From positions 1 through 33,229 of the forward strand of contig CAZOFA010000016.1 of the NCBI GenBank assembly GCA_964578975.1: a DNA stretch of 33,229 nt. Reading direction: 5' to 3'. Positions 23,686 to 31,100 of the stretch are shown here, one piece after another. The notes under the pieces were generated by a model. It ran no database searches, was not told the origin of the DNA, and worked only from the letters and a program-made list of their open reading frames with translations. The translations under genes and the position numbers were made by a program. This stretch comes from CAYRUP01 sp964578975 (GTDB lineage: Bacteria > Pseudomonadota > Gammaproteobacteria > DSM-16500). The first letter of the stretch is position 1. Every line of letters starts with the position of its first letter.

Positions 23686-26064
23686 ATGAAAAAAATATTA
23701 TGGATGATTTTTTTTAACCTGATTTTTTCAACCACTGTTTTTGCTGCAGAAAAAATAGTGAATTTAATTGTCGGATACAAAACTGTAAATTTTACCGGGA
23801 AAGCAAGCAAAGCAATTGCGGTTAACGATCAAATTCCTGCGCCCGAATTACATTTTCATGAAAACGATCACGTGACGATTAATGTCTATAATCATCTTGA
23901 TAAAGCAACCGCAATACACTGGCATGGAATTTTAGTTCCCTGGCAAATGGATGGTGTGGAAGGGGTGACGCAGAAAGGGATTCCGCCAAATAGTGTTTTT
24001 CATTATCAATTTACGCTGAAACAAGCAGGGACGTATTGGTATCATGCTCATGCGGGTTTGCAAGAACAGCAGGGATTGTATGGTGCTTTCATTGTGGATC
24101 CCATCACGCACCCGCATTATCACTATTCCAATGATTATGTGGTTGTATTGTCAGATTGGAATAATGCGCAACCGGATCAAACTTTAAAAAATCTTAAAAA
24201 AGAAGGGGATTATTATTCCCCGCGATTTCCGTTACAACCTTCGTTGATTAAATTTCTTCATGATTATCAATCTGCATCTCAACCAGAACGAAAAAATGTG
24301 CTGGATGATTACAGCATGATGCAGCAAATGCGTATGAGTATTTATGATTTGAGTGATGTGGCATATGACGCGTATTTATTAAATGGTCATGCAAATTCGA
24401 ATCCGTGGACGGCGATGGTGAAAGTGGGCGATGTGGTGAGATTGCGTTTTATTGGGGCGGGTGGGGATACGATTTTTCATGTCCGAATGGATTCCCGCCT
24501 TCGCGGGAATGACAAAACGACGATGATGCAGATCGTGCAAGTCGATGGAAATGATGTTGTGCCTTATCAAGTGCGCGATTTTACGGTGGCGCCGGGTGAA
24601 ACTTACGATGTATTAGTGAAAATTCAAAAAAATAATCCCTATATTATTTATGCGGAAGCGCGCAACACATCGGGTGCTGCATATGGTGCTCTGATCACAT
24701 CGCCTCATCAATTTGTAGATTATCAACATATCACAAAATTTCCCGAGCCACTGCCCGTCACGCGAGAAATGATGGATAACATGATGGGCGGCATGCATCA
24801 TCATTCTTCATCGATGAACATGTCGATGCCAGTTGAACCGAGCATCATCGGCGATAAAATTTCTAAAACAACTACAGAATCAGTAACCACAGGTACGTCC
24901 TATCAAGATTTAAAAGCGGAGGTCAAAACCAATAACCCAAACAAACCCATTGATGGCGTGATTAAAATGGAATTATTTGGTTACATGGATCGATTCATTT
25001 GGTTTATTAACGGTGTGCCAGAATATAACGCGCATCCAATTCCGCTGAAACAAGGCAAACGTTATCGCATTATTTTTATTAACAACTCGATGATGCATCA
25101 TCCCATGCACATTCATCAGCATTGGTTTATTTTACGCAATGGTCACGGCAGTTATGATCCATTGTTACATACGATTGATATCCCAGCGGGTGCAACAGTT
25201 GTTGTTGATGTCGATGCGGATTCAAGTGGGCAATCATTTTTTCACTGTCATTTGCTTTATCACATGATGGCGGGAATGTCGCGAGTATTTCAGTATTCGA
25301 GCATTTTGGAAATTGCTAAACATGAAAGGCAACCACAAGATATTGTGAAAAATACTGCATATCGCAATCGTCCCATTGTGCGTGTCGATGAAATGCGACC
25401 GATTGATACATCATTATTAAACCATCCGATGGCACATCCACCAGGTTTTTGGTTTTCAACCCTGTTAGATGCGGGTGTAGATCCATTTAATAACGTGCAA
25501 CGATTCACTTACAAAGGAATGTACGGATCGGATTACAATAAATTGCAATTGTTGATGAACGATGCGGAAATTTCTCATGGCACGACGGAAAATGCCGACC
25601 TCGATATTTTTTATTGGCGTTTGATCGGACAATTCTGGGCAATAAAAGGTGGTGCCAATTATTTTTATCGCCCAGCGATGAGGCCGTATTGGCAACCCGG
25701 TATTGGTGTTGAAGGTTTGATGCCATATTTTATTGATACGGATGTGAGAAGTTATTATCACAGCGGCAGCGCAAAACTCGATATTGAACTTTCGCGTGAT
25801 ACGCAAATCACTAATAATTTTTTTATTCGTTTGGGAATTCGCAGTATTTTAGCATCTAAAACAGTATTGCAAGACGAAGTTGGAAGTGGATTGAATCAAA
25901 TGCGTTACATCATTCGTCCGTATTATCGATTGATACCGGGGTTGAATGTTTTTGCTGAATATGAACATGAGCAAGATTATGGGAAGTTTAAAGCGATGCA
26001 AAAAGATAATGGAGAATTAGGAGTTGAGAATACGGTGACATTTGGATTGTCGTTGGTTTTTTAG
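23686..26064 (+). CDS. CopA-type multicopper oxidase fused to a CopB-like outer-membrane barrel
   Basis: The 792-residue protein starts with a signal peptide (MKKILWMIFFNLIFSTTVFA). Residues about 25-560 are a CopA-type multicopper oxidase with all copper sites visible: H78-W-H80, H120-A-H122, H472-P-M-H475-I-H477 and H520-C521-H522 with H526 and M531. A Met/His-rich loop (MMDNMMGGMHHHSSSMNMSM, about 364-383) would bind Cu(I). Residues about 580-792 resemble CopB: YNKLQLLMNDAEISHG, WAIKGGANYFYRP, PGIGVEGLMPYFIDTD, a barrel-like alternating pattern and a terminal phenylalanine, as in outer-membrane proteins. CopA and CopB are usually separate proteins. Residues 268-276 (MDSRLRGND) derive from a palindromic repeat inserted in frame. 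A role in copper detoxification is inferred from the families. Confidence 0.88.
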   Translation: MKKILWMIFFNLIFSTTVFAAEKIVNLIVGYKTVNFTGKASKAIAVNDQIPAPELHFHENDHVTINVYNHLDKATAIHWHGILVPWQMDGVEGVTQKGIPPNSVFHYQFTLKQAGTYWYHAHAGLQEQQGLYGAFIVDPITHPHYHYSNDYVVVLSDWNNAQPDQTLKNLKKEGDYYSPRFPLQPSLIKFLHDYQSASQPERKNVLDDYSMMQQMRMSIYDLSDVAYDAYLLNGHANSNPWTAMVKVGDVVRLRFIGAGGDTIFHVRMDSRLRGNDKTTMMQIVQVDGNDVVPYQVRDFTVAPGETYDVLVKIQKNNPYIIYAEARNTSGAAYGALITSPHQFVDYQHITKFPEPLPVTREMMDNMMGGMHHHSSSMNMSMPVEPSIIGDKISKTTTESVTTGTSYQDLKAEVKTNNPNKPIDGVIKMELFGYMDRFIWFINGVPEYNAHPIPLKQGKRYRIIFINNSMMHHPMHIHQHWFILRNGHGSYDPLLHTIDIPAGATVVVDVDADSSGQSFFHCHLLYHMMAGMSRVFQYSSILEIAKHERQPQDIVKNTAYRNRPIVRVDEMRPIDTSLLNHPMAHPPGFWFSTLLDAGVDPFNNVQRFTYKGMYGSDYNKLQLLMNDAEISHGTTENADLDIFYWRLIGQFWAIKGGANYFYRPAMRPYWQPGIGVEGLMPYFIDTDVRSYYHSGSAKLDIELSRDTQITNNFFIRLGIRSILASKTVLQDEVGSGLNQMRYIIRPYYRLIPGLNVFAEYEHEQDYGKFKAMQKDNGELGVENTVTFGLSLVF
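24482..24514 (+). repeat. Single arm of family A repeat inside the copper oxidase gene
   Basis: This 33-base stretch, starting TCCGAATGGATTCCCGCCTT, is identical to 2951-2983 of the intact palindrome. It is 11 codons long and keeps the reading frame. It encodes the heart of RMDSRLRGNDK, between the cupredoxin strands that in relatives are joined by a shorter loop. Confidence 0.88.
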
Positions 26065-26079
26065 AGGGTGACTTTAACA

Positions 26080-26100
26080 TATAACGCCTTGCGTTATACT
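26080..26100 (+). promoter_or_regulatory. higBA-type promoter and palindromic operator
   Basis: TATAACGC (26080-26087) and GCGTTATA (26091-26098) form a perfect 8-bp inverted repeat with a three-base centre. The -10 box TATACT (26095-26100) overlaps its right arm, so a HigA dimer bound here would block RNA polymerase. The -35 region (about 26072-26078, CTTTAAC) is weak. The arrangement is the usual autoregulation of higBA loci. Confidence 0.6.
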
Positions 26101-26107
26101 GAAATAT

Positions 26108-26170
26108 ATGATTTTAAATTATAAAAATAAAGAAACAAGAAGCGAAGTAATCATCGAGGACTATCATTAG
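26108..26170 (+). pseudogene. higB: Remnant of a HigB-family toxin with internal deletion
   Basis: A 20-codon frame with ATG and TAG sits between the operator and the antitoxin. Its N-terminus MILNYKNKETR resembles the start of HigB/RelE-type toxins (MI-x-x-F/Y-K-x-K-E-T), and its C-terminus VIIEDYH matches their conserved ending (V-x-I-x-DYH). About 70 central residues, including the catalytic core, are missing. The deletion is in frame and leaves the locus structure intact. The product cannot be an active toxin. Confidence 0.65.
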
Positions 26171-26181
26171 AGGTATGCCAA

Positions 26182-26484
26182 ATGTCTAAAACAAAATTAA
26201 AAAATATCCATCCAGGAGAAATTCTTTTAGAAGAATTTTTGAATCCGATGGGTATTAGTCAAAATAAGTTAGCAAATGAAATTGATGTTCCTCCAAGACG
26301 TATCAACGAAATTGTGCATGGGCAACGCGCTATCACGGCAGATACCGATTTACGACTGGCTCGTGCTTTTGGAACAAGTGAGGGATTTTGGCTTGGCTTG
26401 CAAGCGGATTACGATTTAGAAAAAAAACGCAAGGCGATTAATCAAAAATTAAAACGGATTAAACTGATTAATAAGGCTGCTTGA
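26182..26484 (+). CDS. higA: HigA-family antitoxin (XRE helix-turn-helix)
   Basis: This 100-residue protein belongs to the HigA/VapI antidote family: IHPGEILLEEFLNPMGISQNKLANEIDVPPRRINEIVHGQRAITADTDLRLARAFGTSEGFWLGLQADYDLE is characteristic, with the helix-turn-helix at about residues 26-50. It would bind the palindrome at 26080-26098 and repress its own transcription. Its toxin partner upstream is reduced to a 20-codon remnant, so this looks like an orphan antitoxin. The extended basic C-terminus (KKRKAINQKLKRIKLI) is ordinary for the group. Confidence 0.9.
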   Translation: MSKTKLKNIHPGEILLEEFLNPMGISQNKLANEIDVPPRRINEIVHGQRAITADTDLRLARAFGTSEGFWLGLQADYDLEKKRKAINQKLKRIKLINKAA

Positions 26485-26668
26485 CCATTATCCGACGAGC
26501 TCCCTCGCCGGGAAGGCGTACTAATTATTGTCAGATTGACCGGACAGTAGTGCGCTTCGCTTAGAATGACAAGACAGGGTGAGTGTGTTTTGTGCGTATA
26601 AAAAAATTAATTTTATTTTTTTGAAATTTGAGTTAAATTCTCCAATCGGGCAAAAGTGCTTGTTAAAA

Positions 26669-26674
26669 TATAAT
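26669..26674 (+). promoter_or_regulatory. Putative -10 box for the vWA/CaaX gene pair
   Basis: A perfect TATAAT lies 21 bases before the start codon of the von Willebrand A-domain gene. No clear -35 is seen. The rest of 26485-26668 contains only a degenerate GCTTCGCTTAGAATGACA repeat fragment near 26560 and AT-rich sequence. Confidence 0.35.
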
Positions 26675-26695
26675 TAAAAAAACTTGGAGAAAAAA

Positions 26696-28045
26696 ATGCC
26701 AGGATCACCGCGCGCTAACTCATCTCAAGAAGAACAAAAATCAACCTTACCCAAAGCTATATATGGTGATGAAAATATCACAGAAAGAGCGAGAGCAACC
26801 AGAGCACGAATGCAAACAGGAGAATATCGTGACTCAATAGGGGCAACATCAGATTGTTATAGAGGCGCGACAGAAATTTTTCGGGAAGAAAAAATACCAT
26901 TGGGGTTGATGGAAGTATTAATTGAATGTGCAGGTGATGATAAAGATAATAAAGTCGATGTTCATATTAAAGTTGATGACAGTACTTCGATGAATGGGCG
27001 TTCTAATTTACTACGAAGCAAAGTTACTCCACACATGCTTGATGAAATGAAAGGAAAGAGGGATGTTACCCGTTGGGATGAAGCACAAGATCGTATACAT
27101 AAATTTATTAATCTTTTAAGTTTTGTGCCCACGGGCCCAATCACTTTAAGCTTTTTGAATAACAGTCGCGTCACCGTTATTAAACGCATAGATGATAAAA
27201 ACAACACAATCAGTCTTGAAGATTTTATAAGAAATGCGCATGACCAAATACGCAAACATTTTTCTGGTCTCCGTCCTGATGGTTATACCCCTATTTATGA
27301 TAATCTGGTAAAAATGTTAAACACATCAAGCCGGAAAACGATAAATTATATTTTAACAGATGGTGAACCCAATACTCCTACAGATTCTAGACTCCGCGAA
27401 GTATTTAATACTGAACAAGAAATTGGCATGATAAAAAAATTATTGCAGGAACGAAAAAATCCAGAAAACCATCCCGTTGCTATTCTTTGTTGTTCTGATC
27501 AACCTCTTACTTGGTTGGATGAGATTTCCCATTATAAATATTTTGCGGCTATACAAAATTTAGATGAAGATATGAGGGTAGTTACAACCAACCAGGGTCA
27601 ACATTTTATTAATGCTGACAATATGAAAGGATTATGGCTGATGCGCAATGTTGCAGCAGCAATTAATTGCGAATTGTACTCCGTACATCGTCCAGTACCG
27701 TTAAGTAAAAGCACTTTGGAATTATTATTTGGCAGGGTATACAGTGAACATGATTATCGAACTTATTTTAGCGCTCATCAGAGTCGCGCCACTTTTGAAA
27801 ATGATTTCCCATTATTTTTGACAGCAAAAACTGCGGCTGAGATTCGCAGTGTGCAAGTATTTGAAACATCTTTAGCAAAAGATGGTGATGTGACTAACGC
27901 TTCAACGGCTGTATTTTCAGATAGGAGAAAACATCGCAAACAGCCTGTGCCGTCTCCCAGAATGTATCAGCAACCATCACAATCACAACCACAACCATCA
28001 ACTCCACCCGAATCAAGCCGTTGCAAAGGTTGTACCGTTTCGTAG
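26696..28045 (+). CDS. von Willebrand A-domain protein with C-terminal CaaX-like box (CTVS)
   Basis: I do not recognise a named family. The ATG at 26696 is preceded by GGAGA at ideal spacing; a TTG four codons earlier is inside that site. The 449-residue protein has no signal peptide or membrane helix. The von Willebrand A fold is indicated by a complete MIDAS metal site: D94-x-S96-x-S98 (KVDDSTSMNG), T198 (DGYTPIYDNL) and D222 (ILTDGEPN). The C-terminus is a disordered Pro/Gln/Ser linker ending ESSRCKGCTVS. CTVS fits a eukaryotic farnesylation box, and the cysteine three residues before it could be palmitoylated, as in Ras proteins. Together with the next gene, which ends almost identically, a secreted, host-lipidated effector is inferred. 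Confidence 0.8.
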   Translation: MPGSPRANSSQEEQKSTLPKAIYGDENITERARATRARMQTGEYRDSIGATSDCYRGATEIFREEKIPLGLMEVLIECAGDDKDNKVDVHIKVDDSTSMNGRSNLLRSKVTPHMLDEMKGKRDVTRWDEAQDRIHKFINLLSFVPTGPITLSFLNNSRVTVIKRIDDKNNTISLEDFIRNAHDQIRKHFSGLRPDGYTPIYDNLVKMLNTSSRKTINYILTDGEPNTPTDSRLREVFNTEQEIGMIKKLLQERKNPENHPVAILCCSDQPLTWLDEISHYKYFAAIQNLDEDMRVVTTNQGQHFINADNMKGLWLMRNVAAAINCELYSVHRPVPLSKSTLELLFGRVYSEHDYRTYFSAHQSRATFENDFPLFLTAKTAAEIRSVQVFETSLAKDGDVTNASTAVFSDRRKHRKQPVPSPRMYQQPSQSQPQPSTPPESSRCKGCTVS

Positions 28046-28102
28046 CTCATATTTTCTAATTGATAAAACCCAAATTCCTATAAATATAAAAAGGAAAACA
28101 TC

Positions 28103-31100
28103 ATGCAAACACAGCACACACATACGCAAATCATACGTTCCTTAGAGGAACAAAAACAGGGTTTAGAACATAAAAATTATTTGATGGAAACCAAACCCAA
28201 AGAAGAAAAAGAATTTGATTGGGGTATCGAGCGCCCACTCGCGCAACAAATCATTGATTCAATCGTTCCGCATCTCTTTCGAAGCATTCCCGAATTGATC
28301 GATGAAATGGTCAGGTTAAATAAACCTTACGCGGACGGCAAAATAGACATTGAGATAAATAGACACAATAATGTAAAACAAAAATTATTTTATGGCGTTA
28401 AATACGATGGAGCAGATCTCGATTTTTTACAGCAAATCAGAAAAGAGCCCTATGTATGGGGGGCAATGTTGTTATGTCCGCAAAAAGATTTAATGAGAGG
28501 TAACCCTCGAGGACCAATAGCTTATGGTACCGGTGTTGCAAGCGACAGTGAAACGCCAGGACCCATTTTAATGTATTATCAAGCAAAAGATTTTGATGAA
28601 GAATTATTTCTTGGCGGGTTTTCAAGTAACGTTAAAAATATTCCTAAAGGTACAGATATTCGTCAGTGGTTTCAGGATGGTGCGCCTGGTGTAGGGAGGG
28701 GACCCGATGAAGATAAAAATAAAAGAAAAACGACTGGAAAAAATAGTTTGCGTTTTTTAATGGCGAGCTGGGGACATTTAGAGACAAATAATGGAATTGT
28801 TTCATTTGTTTTTAATGATCCGGACATGCCACCTTTGGATGCGAATGGTTTAGTTATTTTTGATGATGAACCTTATCTTAGAACTGAAGCAGACAAAAAA
28901 ATAAAATATTTAACATATACCTTTGTTGATCACAAAGGAGTTGTGCATGCTTTTGATAAACAACATGTTGAAAATGAGATTAAGAAACATGCTAATACGA
29001 AAGAGAAGCACAGCCTTGTTGTCCTTGCGGATGATCTTCCTCATGTTTACATGGCGTTAAGCAAACAAAAAGATGAGATTGTGAAGCAACTCAAGAATGA
29101 AAACACAGAAGACAAAAATGAAAAAATGAAAAGTCTTAATATTGTCCAAGTTCAAGACTTGATTTCAGAACGCACTCAAGCTCGCGCAGAAAGCAAACTG
29201 GAACAGGCGAGGTCAATTAGTACTGTATTAGCTCAAATGTCAGTTGTGCTCGAAGATGGGGTTGATGGCAATACAACTTGGGATATTGCAGAGAAATATT
29301 TTCTTGGCAAGGATGTAGAAAGAGCGAAGCCCCGCAAAACAGAAGAGGAAATGGCTGCTAATGCAGATAAGCATCAAAGATTTATGGCAAGTGTATATAA
29401 TACATATGCAAGACTTAAATTAGAAAATATAAATAATCCAGAGTTTTTAAAAGATCCTGTCATGTTTGACTACAAACTTTTAGAGAAGGTAATCTTACAA
29501 TCTATAAAAGTTTATAAAACAGCATCGGGTAAATCCAAAGATAATTTGATGCGCGTTAGATTTCTTTTAACGCGACATGCCCATACCAAGATCATACGTT
29601 GGTCTTCTAAATTTAATAAAGCTGTATTAGCGCCTAAACATCTTGATGCTAGAGGTCGTCGTCCTGATAATAAAATTGATTTAAGTAATGTCTCCCACAT
29701 GGCAGTTACAGAAGGATCTGCGGCTAAAGTGCAATTAGGTGTAACTTTTATCGAGATATTGCAGCAATTGAATTTTAAGTGGGTTTCTAAAAATCTCGTG
29801 GAAAACGTCTTTTATCCAATATTTTTGCAATATAATCAAACAAACTGGCAAACACCTTTTCCAACAGAGGCTTACCGATTTGTGACGACACTCTTTTTTA
29901 TTCAGTCATTATTATCAGACAACTTGTTTGATCTGAATTTTTATTTTATGAGAAAGGAACCAGACGGCGACGATAAGTTAAGCTCATTGAGAACACTTGA
30001 AGGACTTCAGGAGGTAGCAAAACAAATTTTGGATGTTAACCATCTCAGAAAAGCAATTCGTCTCAATGATTTTTTTAGCATCATTAGCGTATTGAATTAT
30101 ATCCATCCCGAAAAACTCTCAAAATATTCTGCAATAGAAGCTGCTAAATTAACTCCGTGGTTAAATGAAATTTTAATTAAGAGATGTGTTGCTACAGCTC
30201 AAATGATTGGTAAAGGAGAAAATAAAGAAAATTTGACGGCCGAAGAATTTTTGGCAAAATTTCGCGAAGCAGCGCAATCAGAAGATTTTTCAAGTTTTTT
30301 CACCATGGAAGGCATACTCACTAATATTTCGCCACAAATTTTCGCGCAATATAAAGCACCTGAATTGGCAGAATTAAAAAATGGGTTACAAAATAAAAGT
30401 AGTCAAATACTTCAGCAGCTCCAATGTAAAATAGCAGCCAGTCAATTATTTAAGGTTGAGATTGTTGGTGGTTCCAAACCGTCCGTTCAAGACATGTTAG
30501 ATGACATGCAATTAAATACTCTTGATGATGGTATAGCGCGGCAAGATCTCACTCTTATTAAGCAGACATTAAACAAGATATCAATAGAGTCAATATATGT
30601 TGAGTTGGATCCCAAAGACTCTTCTTTAATTCGCAATGATAGAATTGACAATATAATAAAAATAGCGTTGGCACAAAAAGCATTCGATGTATTAAGTTTT
30701 ATTGAACGCGAATTAGGATGCTTTGGACAAACGAGATATTCCACTACCAGTCTTACCACACATATTGACAATGCGGCATACATTGAAATGCGTAACGATC
30801 CAGCCAGATCCATGGAGGCGGCTAGTTACAAATTTGCGGCACAATACGCTGCTGACATGGAAGACTGGGATTGTGTTTTAGAAATTGCGAAACATAAAAA
30901 AAATAGTCCATACAATGCAGGTTTAGATTATGCATTGGTACGCGCCGCACAATGTTCGCAATGGGAAGTCGTAAAAGAATTAATTAGCACATATAAAGTC
31001 ACTAACGTTGATAAAAAAGTTGATGGTAAGAGTGTTATTCATTATGCAGCACTGGCTCATCGTTTAGATATTATAAAGTTGTTAAATGAAAATAATGCAG

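Noticed and set aside
28022..28042. CKGC as a thioredoxin-like CxxC redox or zinc motif
   Set aside because: It sits at the extreme C-terminus after a disordered linker in two unrelated proteins, with no surrounding thioredoxin or zinc-finger fold; the CaaX reading explains the distance to the stop codon.
30487..30813. A 108-codon minus-strand frame inside the 1494-residue gene
   Set aside because: The host frame is continuous and has a supported start and tail; the antisense frame has neither a ribosome-binding site nor a motif.
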